Origin: Mesobacillus jeotgali
Lineage (GTDB): Bacteria > Bacillota > Bacilli > Bacillales > Cytobacillaceae
Direction of reading: 5' to 3'
DNA length: 64,000 bases
Assembly: GCF_002874535.1 (NCBI RefSeq)
Contig: NZ_CP025025.1
Location: forward strand, 3,529,353 to 3,593,352
Below the pieces are notes generated by a model that saw nothing but the letters and a program-made list of their open reading frames with translations, was not told where the DNA came from and did no database searches. Of this stretch, positions 1 through 10,800 are shown piece after piece. The position numbers and the translations under genes were made by a program. Within the stretch, counting starts at the first letter, position 1, and each line of letters opens with the position of its first letter.

Positions 1-603
<603 letters not shown>

Positions 604-778
604 AGAGTTATGAGTTAGCTCATAAAGTTAAAACGTTGGCTCATGTTCTTCTATAATAGAAGCCATGAAAATTTATTGTTTGTTGACGCTTGTTTGTTTA
701 GTTTTCAAAGAGCAAGTTATTCAGCTTGTCGCCCAGAAGCGACTTTATTAATATAACACGCTGATTTGTTATTGTCAA
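604..778 (-). promoter_or_regulatory. rrn promoter P2 and 16S leader with boxA-like element
   Basis: On the minus strand a near-perfect sigma-A promoter is present: -35 TTGACA (778-773), a 17-nt spacer, and -10 TATATT (755-750). The leader down to the 16S contains TGCTCTTTGAAAAC (about 714-701), the boxA-type antitermination motif typical of Bacillus rrn leaders. Confidence 0.85.
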
Positions 779-855
779 CATCATTTTTGTTTTTCTTTTT
801 CGTAAAAACTGATGTTTGTTTTTTAATTCAACGTTGTTTTCCTGAAGCGAGATTA

Positions 856-884
856 AATATACCATGGATAAAATATGTTTGCAA
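856..884 (-). promoter_or_regulatory. candidate rrn promoter P1
   Basis: On the minus strand TTGCAA (884-879), a 17-nt spacer and TATATT (861-856) lie 106 bp upstream of P2. Tandem P1/P2 promoters at about this spacing are usual for Bacillus rrn operons. The rest of 604-1011 holds no gene I can support; ORFs there lack ribosome binding sites. Confidence 0.6.
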
Positions 885-1024
885 TATAATTTTAAAAGAA
901 TTTTTCACAATGAGAGAATTCTTTTTGGTTTTCCGAGTTTCTTCTTATTATTACTTTTATTAATAATTTCTCACTTGTGCTCATATAATTCTTTGGACAA
1001 ACTAATTTACTGAGGTGACCGTAT

Positions 1025-1201
1025 TTGCTGCAATCAATCGCACTTTATCTCTCACTAATCATGGCGATACTATTATTCAGCATTGCCTACATTGAAGCCA
1101 TTAAAATCGCAAACACTGAAGGAAAGGTTCACGGAGGAACTCTTATTTTCAGCTCTGTCTGTGCATTATTGTTTTCAAGGTTCACTTACCTATTCATTTA
1201 A
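1025..1201 (+). CDS. small membrane protein, 58 aa, unknown function
   Basis: This TTG-started ORF follows GAGGTGACC at an ideal distance and ends directly before a strong intrinsic terminator, which supports it as a real gene. The product has two hydrophobic stretches (about residues 2-24 and 40-58) separated by a short charged loop, so it is probably a two-span membrane protein. A TATAAT -10 element lies at about 983-988, without a clear -35. I do not recognise the family. It stands alone between the rrn promoter region and a convergent operon. Confidence 0.7.
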   Translation: MLQSIALYLSLIMAILLFSIAYIEAIKIANTEGKVHGGTLIFSSVCALLFSRFTYLFI

Positions 1202-1202
1202 T

Positions 1203-1229
1203 AAATCCCCTCTTTAAAGGGGATTTTTT
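1203..1229 (+). terminator. intrinsic terminator
   Basis: Stem AAATCCCC (1203-1210) pairs with GGGGATTT (1219-1226) and is followed by a T-run. It begins one base after the stop codon of the 58-aa gene. It may also serve the convergent acetyltransferase gene. Confidence 0.9.
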
Positions 1230-1264
1230 GTTTGTACCTTACAGATTGATTTGCACCTATATTC

Positions 1265-1810
1265 TTACAGTTTTTCTATAGTAGTCTGATGCAGCAACTT
1301 TAAATCTCTCCATATATGAGCTACTTCGATATATTCCTTGCCCGCAATTTTCACAACTTCTTCCCCAGCTTTTTGTGACTGAAGGCTTTCATAAAATCTT
1401 CGACTTTCATTATCAGCTAACACCCAAACGAGCAAGGATTCATAACCCTGCTTCAGCAAATCATCCAAACCTGCTAAAAGCAGCCTCAGGCCCAGTTTTC
1501 CTCTTTGGTACTCTTTAAGGATATAAATCGCGTACAATTCTCCATCGGCTTTAAAGTTCCCTGATCTTTCTTTTCCGAAAGATGCAAAGCCAACTATTTC
1601 TCCCTCTGGATTAACAGCGACGAAAACCGGCGATGTATCAGCACTTTCTGACAAGCTTTTTTCCCATAAAGGTTTCCTGTCCTCTACCTTTAAAGAATTC
1701 AAGTAATCCCGGCTTATCATTCCCTGGTAAGTTTCTTGCCAACTTCTAACGTGAACCTTGGCAATACCGCTCGCGTCATTTTTCGTAGCTTTTCTAATTT
1801 GCACGTTCAT
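1265..1810 (-). CDS. GNAT family N-acetyltransferase
   Basis: The 181-aa product has the GNAT order: N-terminal IRKATKNDASGIAKVHVRSW, a central beta-strand with the YAIYILKEYQRGKLGLRLL block (acetyl-CoA binding, Q/RxxGxG-like, about residues 93-110), and a C-terminal LLVWVLADNESRRFYESL motif typical of small-molecule or protein acetyltransferases. The substrate cannot be told from sequence. The ATG lies 3 nt after the stop of the upstream EamA gene, whose last bases supply the GGGGTAGGGG ribosome binding site. The two genes are therefore probably translationally coupled. Confidence 0.85.
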   Translation of the reverse strand: MNVQIRKATKNDASGIAKVHVRSWQETYQGMISRDYLNSLKVEDRKPLWEKSLSESADTSPVFVAVNPEGEIVGFASFGKERSGNFKADGELYAIYILKEYQRGKLGLRLLLAGLDDLLKQGYESLLVWVLADNESRRFYESLQSQKAGEEVVKIAGKEYIEVAHIWRDLKLLHQTTIEKL

Positions 1811-1813
1811 CCC

Positions 1814-2728
1814 CTACCCCGAGATTGATTTGATTTCGGCTTGATTTTTCAGCTTCATCTTTCTTTCATCTACTAAAAACAATGTTATCCCAGCAATAAC
1901 AACTATTCCTCCAATCACCTGTGTCAAAATTACTTTTTCACCGAGCAGGTAGAAGGCAAGTACGGTTGCGCCCACTGGTTCAAATAGTATCGCCATAGAA
2001 ATGACCGAGGCGCTAATCCATTTTATAGACCAATTAAACAATGTATGCCCAAGCAAAGTTGGGATCAAAGCAAGAAGGATGAAGTAAACCCAATCGCTTG
2101 CTGGATATGGATAGAACGAATCACCCACTGCAATTACATAGAAGAACAAAGTAATTGAACTGATGCTATAGACGATAAAAGTATAGGTTATTAAAGACAT
2201 TCTCTTCCTGACGGTTTGGCCAAATAAAAGGTATACGGTTACCAGGGCGCATGCAACAATCGCCAGAAAGTCTCCATATAGTGCGCTTCCACTGATTTTA
2301 AAGTCACCCCAGCTGATGATGACACTGCCGCCGATCGCAATTATCCCACTTAAAATTGCTTTAGCTGATACTCGTTCTTTAAAAAATAGGTAGGCCCCAA
2401 CAAATGCAAATAGCGGTTGAAGGGTGACCAGCACAGTTGAACTTGCTACTGAGGTATAGTTTAGTGATTCAAACCAGAGGATAAAATGAAAAGCCAGAAA
2501 AATTCCGGCTATCCCAGTGAATACCCAATCCCGTTTCGTAATAAGACGAAGTTCAGAAACATACTTTATTAGAAACACCGGCAGCATTAATAGTACAGAA
2601 AAGAATAATCGGTAAAAAGCTATGACTCCGGACGGTGCAGATGAAACTTTAACAAGTATCGCAGAAGTCGAGACTGCCACAACACCTATTGCTACCGCCA
2701 CATAAGGATTTACTTTTGGTGATTCCAT
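1814..2728 (-). CDS. EamA/DMT-family membrane transporter
   Basis: About 304 aa with ten hydrophobic segments in two EamA repeats (approximately residues 5-145 and 155-290). The end of repeat one has the usual LAFHFILWFESLNYTSVASS block. It probably exports or imports small metabolites such as amino acids or drugs; the substrate is unknown. An ATG two codons upstream (2734) sits only 1-2 nt from the AAAGGAG site, so I prefer the ATG at 2728, which has a normal spacing. First gene of a two-gene operon with the acetyltransferase. Confidence 0.85.
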   Translation of the reverse strand: MESPKVNPYVAVAIGVVAVSTSAILVKVSSAPSGVIAFYRLFFSVLLMLPVFLIKYVSELRLITKRDWVFTGIAGIFLAFHFILWFESLNYTSVASSTVLVTLQPLFAFVGAYLFFKERVSAKAILSGIIAIGGSVIISWGDFKISGSALYGDFLAIVACALVTVYLLFGQTVRKRMSLITYTFIVYSISSITLFFYVIAVGDSFYPYPASDWVYFILLALIPTLLGHTLFNWSIKWISASVISMAILFEPVGATVLAFYLLGEKVILTQVIGGIVVIAGITLFLVDERKMKLKNQAEIKSISG

Positions 2729-2881
2729 TTCCATTCTCCTTTAGTAACACAATGTGAATAATATGTATTTTACAATGAAATCGAACTTTTATCTTGAATT
2801 AAATTTTATTTTTATTGGAAAAGTTTAGTCCGTCATTTTTAGGGAAATTAAATACATCTTATCAGGGGCAGGAGAAACGAC

Positions 2882-3577
2882 ATGGTATTTTCAATTGATA
2901 TGGAAATTTTACTTAAGTTAGGGATTTCCGCTTTCTTGGGCCTGGTCATCGGGCTTGAAAGGGAGATTAAAAGAAAACCAGTTGGTCTTAAAACGAGCCT
3001 TGTTATATCAATCGTCAGCTGTCTTTTGACCATTGTCTCAAGTGAATCAGCTTATATGTTCCCAGGGGATGAAGACGTGAATATCACGATGGACCCTCTC
3101 CGTCTGGCAGCCCAGATCGTATCGGGTATCGGCTTCCTTGGTGCCGGGGTTATTTTACGAAGAGGAAATGACACAATTTCGGGCCTTACCACGGCAGCGA
3201 TGATTTGGGGTGCTGCTGGTATTGGAATAACAGTTGGGGCCGGATTTTACTGGGAAGCCATTGCAGGTGTTGCGCTGCTTATCGTAAGCGTGGAATTCAT
3301 ACCATTCCTAATGACTTTCATAGGTCCAAGACAATTAAGGGAGAAAGAGATCCGCCTTCAGTTCAATGTCAATGGCCGGGAAAGCATAGCTGAAATTATC
3401 ACGAAGATTAAGACAGAAAAAATTGCACTTAAAAACGTCCGGATTAAGGACCTTGCAGAAGGAAATCAGCTGGTGCAATTGATTGTAACAGTGGACTTCC
3501 GCAGAAAGACTACAGATGTTTATGAGACGGTGTCTGAAATCGAGGGCATTAACAGGGTTGAGATTGAAGGATTATGA
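2882..3577 (+). CDS. MgtC/SapB family membrane protein
   Basis: 231 aa. The N-terminal half (about 1-135) has four to five membrane spans with the MgtC signature: LGLVIGLEREIKRKPVGLKT early, then RLAAQIVSGIGFLGAGVI and GLTTAAMIWGAAGIGI. A soluble ACT-like C-terminal domain follows (about 145-231). MgtC proteins modulate Mg2+ homeostasis or F-ATPase in enterics; in Bacillus the role is poorly known. The ATG is preceded by AGGAG. A terminator follows the stop codon directly, so the gene is monocistronic. Confidence 0.88.
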   Translation: MVFSIDMEILLKLGISAFLGLVIGLEREIKRKPVGLKTSLVISIVSCLLTIVSSESAYMFPGDEDVNITMDPLRLAAQIVSGIGFLGAGVILRRGNDTISGLTTAAMIWGAAGIGITVGAGFYWEAIAGVALLIVSVEFIPFLMTFIGPRQLREKEIRLQFNVNGRESIAEIITKIKTEKIALKNVRIKDLAEGNQLVQLIVTVDFRRKTTDVYETVSEIEGINRVEIEGL

Positions 3578-3578
3578 G

Positions 3579-3605
3579 AAAAGCCGCTGAGTTGCGGCTT
3601 TTTTA
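3579..3605 (+). terminator. intrinsic terminator after mgtC-like gene
   Basis: Stem AAAAGCCGC pairs with GCGGCTTTT, followed by further T residues. Confidence 0.9.
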
Positions 3606-3682
3606 GTTTACTTATAAAATTTTGTCTTGCATGTCCAGCAAGATGGTTATATAATCTTTCTTGTACCTTATCTATTAGATAC

Positions 3683-3755
3683 GGGGGATTAGCTCAGCTG
3701 GGAGAGCGCAACGCTGGCAGCGTTGAGGTCAGGGGTTCGAGCCCCCTATTCTCCA
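3683..3755 (+). tRNA. tRNA-Ala (anticodon GGC), intact
   Basis: A full cloverleaf is visible. Acceptor GGGGGAT (3683-3689) pairs with ATTCTCC (3748-3754), the anticodon stem is CAACG/CGTTG with loop CTGGCAG (3714-3720), and the T-loop is TTCGAGC. The anticodon is GGC, reading Ala GCC codons. CCA is not encoded. The 42 bases from the anticodon loop to the discriminator base (3714-3755) recur identically at 17803-17844 and 29221-29262, so this gene appears to be an integration site. Confidence 0.95.
3714..3755 (+). repeat. att-like core copy 1 (within tRNA-Ala)
   Basis: This 42-bp stretch is the 3' half of the tRNA gene. It begins exactly at the first base of the anticodon loop, a common crossover position for tyrosine recombinases, and ends at the discriminator base. 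The copies at 17803 and 29221 are identical over all 42 bases. Confidence 0.85.
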
Positions 3756-3765
3756 CTTACTAAAG

Positions 3766-3799
3766 AAGCTGCAAAACCAATTGGTTTTGCAGCTTTTTT
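3766..3799 (+). terminator. intrinsic terminator downstream of tRNA-Ala (bidirectional)
   Basis: A 13-bp stem, AAGCTGCAAAACC with loop AATT, is followed by a T-run. It ends tRNA transcription and may also stop the convergent GH13 operon. The same sequence follows att copy 3 at 29273-29306. Confidence 0.9.
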
Positions 3800-3801
3800 C
3801 G

Positions 3802-5514
3802 TTATGAATTACGTTTTTGATAATAAACTAACGTTTCATATGCCCTTAATTTACCGTGTTCTACTTCTTTATAATTCTGTACAATCAATTCTGCTTGAGC
3901 AATTTCGGTTAATAATGCTGCTTCTTCAATTACAATTTTTTCATTACTAAAGTTACATAACACAACAACCTTTTCATTCTCACTTCTCCGCTCATATGCA
4001 AAAATCTTTGGATGATCCTCCAATAATAGGTTGAAGTCACCGGTTGTGATGACATCTAATTTCTTTCTAAGAGCAATTAAATGTTTATAGTAATAAAAAA
4101 TAGACTCTTTATCTGCTAAAGTGGCTTCTACATTAATTTCTTTATAGCGTGGATTTACTTCGATCCATGGAGTTCCTTTCGTGAACCCGCTATGAATTTG
4201 TTCGTTCCACTGCATAGGAGTCCTGGCGTTGTCCCTGCCTTTTACATAAATCGAGTTCATGATATCTTCTGTTGGAACTCCAAGAGAACGTTTTTCTCTG
4301 AACATATTTAATGTCTCGACGTCTTGATATTGTTCGATCGATTCAAACTTCACATTTGTCATGCCGATCTCTTCACCCTGATAAATATAAGGTGTCCCCT
4401 GCATCATGTGAAGGCAAGTCGCAAGCATTTTGGCAGATTCCACTCGGTACTCTTGGTCATCACCAAACCGGGAAACAATCCTTGGCTGGTCATGGTTATT
4501 CCAATACAAGCTATTCCAACCTGTGCCATGCAATTCACTTTGCCATTTAGTCAGATTCTCCTTTAAATCAACCAGATTCAAAGGTTTGAGATCCCATTTT
4601 TCAGTAGGACCACTATCTAAGCCCATGTGTTCAAAGGTGAAAATCATGTTAATTTCCTTATTTTCAGGATTTGTGTACATCACCGCATCTGCTGTACTCG
4701 CTCCCGGCATCTCACCAACAGTCAAAATATCGTAGTGGGATAGAACTTTTTCATTCATCTCTCTCAAGTATTCATGAATCTTTGGTCCGTTTACGAAGTA
4801 TGGACCTCCATCCCCATATATAACACCTTCTTTAACCTCCCCATCCGGAAGACCAGGGACCTTAGAAATAAAGTTAATGACGTCCATACGAAAACCGTCT
4901 ATGCCTTTATCAAGCCAAAATTTCATCATGGTGTAAATTTCATTTCTTAGAGCTGGATTTTCCCAATTCAAATCAGGCTGTTTTTTTGAAAAAAGATGCA
5001 GATAATATTCATTTGTATTTTCGTCATAATCCCAGGCCGGCCCACTAAAAATCGACCCCCAATTGTTCGGCTCTTTTCCGTTCTTTCCTGGCTTCCAAAC
5101 ATAATAGTCTCGATACGGATTATCCAGGCCTTTCTTCGATTCTACAAACCAGGAGTGTTCGTCAGAAGTATGATTCACTACTAAATCCATGATGATTTTC
5201 AATCCTCGCTGATGAGCAGCATCAAGAAGATGATCCAAATCCTCCATCGTCCCAAATTCCTTCATTATTTGGTAGTAATCCCTTATGTCATAACCATTGT
5301 CGTCATTTGGAGAGTCATAGATTGGACTTAGCCAGATCACATCAACGCCAAGCTCCTTTAAGTAATCCAACTTTTGAATAATCCCTTGCAGATCCCCAAT
5401 ACCATCCCCATTGGAATCATAAAAACTTCTAGGATAGATTTGATACACAATACTTTTTTTCCACCATTCTTGGTCATTCTTTACCTTTTCCACTACAGTA
5501 TCTCGATTTTCCAT
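3802..5514 (-). CDS. malL: GH13 oligo-1,6-glucosidase (isomaltase-like)
   Basis: 570 aa, the usual length for Bacillus oligo-1,6-glucosidases. It cleaves non-reducing alpha-1,6-linked glucose from isomalto-oligosaccharides in the cytoplasm. Visible GH13 motifs are DLVVNHTS (region I), GFRMDVINF with nucleophile D211, acid/base E268 in LTVGEMPG, and D342 in NNHDQPR. Valine after the nucleophile (V212) is the known marker of alpha-1,6 preference over maltase activity. No signal peptide. The start codon lies 22 nt inside the upstream GH31 gene, so it is the last gene of the operon. A degraded copy of its 3' end lies at about 29310-29382. Trehalose-6-phosphate hydrolase is a less likely alternative. 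Confidence 0.88.
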   Translation of the reverse strand: MENRDTVVEKVKNDQEWWKKSIVYQIYPRSFYDSNGDGIGDLQGIIQKLDYLKELGVDVIWLSPIYDSPNDDNGYDIRDYYQIMKEFGTMEDLDHLLDAAHQRGLKIIMDLVVNHTSDEHSWFVESKKGLDNPYRDYYVWKPGKNGKEPNNWGSIFSGPAWDYDENTNEYYLHLFSKKQPDLNWENPALRNEIYTMMKFWLDKGIDGFRMDVINFISKVPGLPDGEVKEGVIYGDGGPYFVNGPKIHEYLREMNEKVLSHYDILTVGEMPGASTADAVMYTNPENKEINMIFTFEHMGLDSGPTEKWDLKPLNLVDLKENLTKWQSELHGTGWNSLYWNNHDQPRIVSRFGDDQEYRVESAKMLATCLHMMQGTPYIYQGEEIGMTNVKFESIEQYQDVETLNMFREKRSLGVPTEDIMNSIYVKGRDNARTPMQWNEQIHSGFTKGTPWIEVNPRYKEINVEATLADKESIFYYYKHLIALRKKLDVITTGDFNLLLEDHPKIFAYERRSENEKVVVLCNFSNEKIVIEEAALLTEIAQAELIVQNYKEVEHGKLRAYETLVYYQKRNS

Positions 5515-7832
5515 TTCTCTGGCTCCCTTACTTCAGATAAATTCTCAACCCTAACGTCTCCCGAGTAGCCATAAACCTTCATTCCTTTTACTTGGCTTTT
5601 CCATTGCTTATCTCCGCTTATATTTACATTAACTCTCAGATAACCGTCATTCATTTCAGTTTGGAAATTTGTGATGGAATAATGACCATCTTTATAGCCA
5701 TGGGAACTTCCATCATCTTCATACAAACTGAACTTCCCTTTATCACCAGCATAAACTTCAATATCAATGATTTGATTTTCAGTTGTATTTTGAACCTCTG
5801 ACCCCATAGGAAGAATGGTTCCTTCTTTTATAAAGATTGGGAGCTTATCTAATGCGGCCTCTATTAAGACATACTTTCCACCTTGATAGGATTCTTTAGT
5901 CCAGTAATCATACCAAACTCCCTCAGGAAGATAGATGGACCGATGGGTGGTACCCGGCCGTAAAATAGGCGCGATCATGACATTGCTCCCCAATAGGAAC
6001 TGATCGCTGATATTAAATGTATTTTCATCCTCTGGATATTCCATCACAAGAGGACGAACGATTGGAACTCCCGTTTGAGATGACTCATGGAAAAGGGAAT
6101 ATAGATAAGGGAGCCACTTATATCTCAGCTTGATGTATTTTTTTACTATTTCAGTTGTGTCTTCACCAAAAACCCATGGCTCCTGTCGGATACTGTCCTG
6201 TACACTATGATTTCTGAAATAAGGCATGAAAGCCCCGACCTGTGTCCATCTGATCAACAATTCAGGTGTACAGTCAGAAGAGAAACCGCCAACATCCGCT
6301 CCAGTAAAAGCAACCCCTGATATGCCAAGATTCATGATCATTGGCAGTGACATTTCAAGATGCTCCCAGTGGCTTCGGTTATCTCCCGTCCAGACGGTGG
6401 CATATCTTTGGATACCCGCATAACCAGCACGGGTCAAAACGAAAGGACGTTTATCGGGGAGTAGCTCTGAAAGTCCTTCGGCAGTTGCTTTGCTCATATA
6501 GAGTCCGTAGGTGTTGTGCATCTCCAAATGCGGTTTCAGTTCTCCATCCACATCATGCATCACATCGAGATCCATGGTCTTGCTTTCATTGAAGACAGAC
6601 GGTTCATTCATATCATTCCAAATTCCTTCAATGCCGAGATCGGTATAGAATTTGTGCAAATTTCCCCACCAATTCCTTACCTCAGAATTCATAAAGTCAG
6701 GAAATGCACTCGTTCCAGGCCAGACATCCCCATAATAAATCTGTCCATCAAGATACTTACAAAACAAGCCCTTGTTTACCCCTTCTGCGTACACAGGATA
6801 CTGAACATCCTTTTTAACTCCTGGATCTACAATTGGCACAACCTTAATCCCGGTATTTAATAAGGTAGAGATCAGATTATCAGGTTTCGGAAAATGATCC
6901 TTATCAATGGTAAATACTCGATAATCCCTCATATAATGGATGTCGAAAAATATACAATCCAATGGGATACCTTCATTTTTGAAACGATTAGCGACCTCCA
7001 GGACCTCTTCTTCTGATCGATAGCTATAGCGAGACTGATGATATCCAATCGCCCATTTGGGTGGCAGACTCATCTTTCCTGTCAGTTCGGTGTACAGGGT
7101 GGTGATTTCCTTTAAATCTCCACCAGCAAAAAGGTAGAAGTCGAGTTGGCCACCATTGGCACTCATCCTGAATTTATTTGAGTAAGTCTGGGTATCAAAT
7201 TCGGTTTTAAATGTATTATCAAAGAAAAGTCCATAAGATCTCTGCTTGTTATGTACAGCAAAATATGGGATGGATTGATACAGCTCGACAGTGTCCTTAT
7301 TGTGCGGTGCATAAACGTCCGTATTCCACATCGACAGTTTCGAACCTCTCTTATTGAGGAATCCAGTCTTTTCCCCAAATCCGTAAAAGACATCATCAGT
7401 CTCCATCAGTGCATCAAAAAAGACTTCTCCACTGTTTTTATAAAAAGCTGACGGACTCCCCGATCGGAAGATTGTTCCTTGGTCATTCGATATCTTTATT
7501 GTGAAAGGTTCTTTGGTCACCTCAACTTTTACCGAATCACAGGTAATCATTAATAGGTCATTCGTTTCCTGAAACATTGCCTCATGAGGAACTTGCTTAA
7601 GTGAAATAGCAATGCTCGATGCCGACTCTACTTTTCCAAATGGATTTATTATAATTCTAGGAATCTTTTTTTCAGCAAAATAAATCAAAAACTCACCATG
7701 CTCATTAGTGCCTGTTAGCATATGATCTTTCCACGCGAAAGATTTGACTGACCCGACATGTAATTTAGGCTCGCCTTCGATCTTTTCCTGGGTTGGAAGG
7801 ATAGCAAAACTAGTTGTATCTAACACATTCAT
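5493..7832 (-). CDS. GH31 alpha-glucosidase
   Basis: 779 aa, a typical bacterial GH31 length. An N-terminal beta-sandwich (about 1-250) precedes the (beta/alpha)8 barrel (about 258-580) and C-terminal beta domains, including a DUF5110-like tail. The nucleophile is D407 in WNDMNEP and the acid/base is D484 in WTGDNRSHWE, both intact. It should release terminal alpha-glucose from maltose-, nigerose- or isomaltose-type oligosaccharides. No signal peptide, so cytoplasmic. GGAGG sits only 1 nt before the ATG; the GTG at 7826 (third codon) has better spacing and may be the real start. It lies between a second GH31 and the GH13 in one operon. Confidence 0.9.
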   Translation of the reverse strand: MNVLDTTSFAILPTQEKIEGEPKLHVGSVKSFAWKDHMLTGTNEHGEFLIYFAEKKIPRIIINPFGKVESASSIAISLKQVPHEAMFQETNDLLMITCDSVKVEVTKEPFTIKISNDQGTIFRSGSPSAFYKNSGEVFFDALMETDDVFYGFGEKTGFLNKRGSKLSMWNTDVYAPHNKDTVELYQSIPYFAVHNKQRSYGLFFDNTFKTEFDTQTYSNKFRMSANGGQLDFYLFAGGDLKEITTLYTELTGKMSLPPKWAIGYHQSRYSYRSEEEVLEVANRFKNEGIPLDCIFFDIHYMRDYRVFTIDKDHFPKPDNLISTLLNTGIKVVPIVDPGVKKDVQYPVYAEGVNKGLFCKYLDGQIYYGDVWPGTSAFPDFMNSEVRNWWGNLHKFYTDLGIEGIWNDMNEPSVFNESKTMDLDVMHDVDGELKPHLEMHNTYGLYMSKATAEGLSELLPDKRPFVLTRAGYAGIQRYATVWTGDNRSHWEHLEMSLPMIMNLGISGVAFTGADVGGFSSDCTPELLIRWTQVGAFMPYFRNHSVQDSIRQEPWVFGEDTTEIVKKYIKLRYKWLPYLYSLFHESSQTGVPIVRPLVMEYPEDENTFNISDQFLLGSNVMIAPILRPGTTHRSIYLPEGVWYDYWTKESYQGGKYVLIEAALDKLPIFIKEGTILPMGSEVQNTTENQIIDIEVYAGDKGKFSLYEDDGSSHGYKDGHYSITNFQTEMNDGYLRVNVNISGDKQWKSQVKGMKVYGYSGDVRVENLSEVREPEKWKIEIL

Positions 7833-7844
7833 ACCTCCATGAAC

Positions 7845-10800
7845 TCAAGCTTTTTTCTTTCCGTTTATAAAAACAGCTTTTCCTTCAGAGTTAGCTTCTT
7901 CAGGTAGATAAACTTCAAATTCTTCTGTTGGTCCACTTACTGAAATCTTCCATCTATCCGATTCTTCTATGACGTCAACAACCCATTGATTATTCAGGTG
8001 GTCATTGATTCTTTCGGATAATCCATCCTTTAAATAAATCCTTAATAAAGGTCTGACATAACTGGTAATGTCATTGGAAACCCAAGAACCTATCTGAAGC
8101 GTTTGATCTACATTTGTTAAAATTACGGCCCCTTCTTTTACGTAAACAGGAATATGGTCAAGTGGTGAATCAATCAATTCATAGGCAGGACCAATAATTC
8201 TTTTTCCATTCCAGAAATCAAACCAAGTTCCTTCAGGGAAATAAACTTTTCTTGAAGTTGCACCTTCTTCTGTTACAGGAGCAACCAATAAAGAAGACCC
8301 AAAGTAATATTGGTCGAATACTCCTTCACCACGTTGATCTTCGGGGTTCTCCATAAATAAGGAGCGCATTAATGGAATACCTGTTCCACTAGTTTTTCTT
8401 GCTTCGTTCCAAATGTAAGGGAGCAAGTTCATTCGGACATTGGCATAAAATCTATATCCCTCAATAGCAATTTTTTGATTGGTTCTCTCCGCAATATTCC
8501 ATGGAGTGCGATCCTGATTAAACTCACCTTTGCTTTCAGCGTGATACTGCATGATTGGACAAAAGGCCGCCATAGCCGCAGATCTGACATACAATTCGGC
8601 CGTTGGAATATCACCATTGAATCCCGCTAAGTCCCAGCCCCAAAATGGAATTCCTGACATTCCAGAAGTGATACCTGCAGCCAAAGACCGCTTAAAGGCG
8701 TCAAAAGTCGATCTTTCATCCCCTGCCCAATGTGCCGGGAAGTTTTGAGCTCCCATATATCCGGCACGGCTAAAGGTCATTGCATCTCCGCTTTTAAAGT
8801 CATTAGCAAATTGGTAGTACGCCTCTATATAATCATTTGGGTACAAGTTGCGCATTTCGTCGCCGGTTTTCCCATCAGCAAACAGTAATTCGTCTCCGAA
8901 CACGAACTCCCCACCATCTGTTTTGAATCCATCCACTCCAATTTCAAGCAAATACTTCCGTTTGCTAAACCACCATTCTTTGGCTCCTTGATTTGAAAAG
9001 TCCATCAATAGACTTTCCTTAAACCAGCCTTCAGGCATCCTGTATGGAGATTCGTCTTTCTTTTTGACAACATATCCATTTTCCAGCATATATTTTTCAT
9101 CCGCATCTTTTTGTGGATGCGTTTGCCTGTTCAAGTATTTTTTAATCGGAATCTGCCACAGAAGAACTTTCAACCCGTTATCATGCAGGTATTCAAACAA
9201 TCCCTTCGGATCCGGCCATCGTCCCCATTCAGGAAACTCCATTTCGTTGTAGGAATGACTTTCTCCATTACCTTTCACATCATATTGGGCATCATTGAAC
9301 ATGTAGTAAGTGGCTTCATCACTCCACTGTTCCAAGACTAGAACAGTCGCTGGTATCTGATATTTGTTTGTTTTCTCAACTTCTGAACGGGTCAGACTGT
9401 CCCTGTCCCAGTTATTGCTCGACATCCAGGGTCCAAACGCCCAAACAGGTGGCAATACTGGTTTGCCAGTTTTCGAAGTAAAGGATTTAATCACTTTTTT
9501 AGGTGTTCCTAAGAATGCGGTAATAGAGGTGCTTTGTTCTTTTTCTGACATCCTTATCTTTATAGACATGGCATCCTTCAATGAGTGAGCGATGTCAAAA
9601 TGAGTGTACCTGTTGGTATTAACCACCAAGCCATATCCCAGTGAACTGATATAAAAAGGAACAGGCATATAAGTCCTTGTACCTTGGTCTCGATACTGAT
9701 TATAAACATAGCAATCAATGATATTCCCGCGCTGCTCAACAGCGTTATATCTCTCACCGAATCCATAAAAGCTTTCGTTCAACGGTGTATGAAAATTAAG
9801 CTTTAAATTCCTTATATACCCATTCTTATCAGTCGTACATTCAATAAAGGAAAGGAAATCATGTGACTCTATCAGTGTTTTGTTGGCATCTCTTATGCAG
9901 ATAAAAAAAGGATCTAACTTCAGATCAACAGTAAATTCTTGGTTTATGGATTTTAGGGTAAGAGCTTCACATTCTTCCTGGAGGAATTCCTGGTTGATAT
10001 TAGAATCAATATTTATATAAAACTGGTCTTCATTAAAGCCCAAATTGACCTGTGAAGAAAAACCATCCTCATCTTTCGCTAACAAGACTACTTCACTCTC
10101 AGCCTTTTCAAATAGGCGGAATTCATTTAGTACCCGGCGTTTTAGAGGTGTGATTGGAAACCGCTCTGATTGCACCTTAAGGCTCTCGCCTTTATAAGCA
10201 GAGAAATGATAACTGAATTCCTCCTGCTTGGTCAGCGGCTCTATAGTTCCAGTCCATATGTACACTTTTTTATCATCAACATATTTCCTGGATAACTCAT
10301 TTGTCTTTACGATATCACCGCTAGCTGACTCTAGAGTTAATAAAACCGTATCTACTTCGCCTTCAGGCCATACCTGGCATGCTACTGTTATTGGGTCTTC
10401 GGTTGTCGGATCATGTGGACTGCGTTCTGTAAGCTGCGGTTCGTAAATGTTATGATTGCCATATGGTGTATGTAAAATTTTGTACTCTTCTATTGGATCA
10501 ACTTTATAGTGTTCTATCATTTCAAAAATCACTTTACCTAGCTCTGATTCCTCGGTCGACTCTTTTCCAAGCAGGCTTTGTGCCAAGTTTAAATATGTAT
10601 TCGCTTTTTCATAGTTGCCCTTTTCCAAAAAATATAATGATAATAGCGCGGTTGCTGAAGAAGATTCTTTCTTGCTTTCAATCGTTTTTAGTGCCCCTGT
10701 ATTATTAACTAACTGTCTTTCGATTTGACTAACTGCTTCGACCACAATTAAGTCCTCCGGAGAAAACAATCCATATGGCATAACTGCAGTAAGCATATCC

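Noticed and set aside
766-963. Plus-strand ORF of 65 codons upstream of the rrn operon
   Set aside because: It overlaps the two rrn promoters, has no RBS and is of low complexity.
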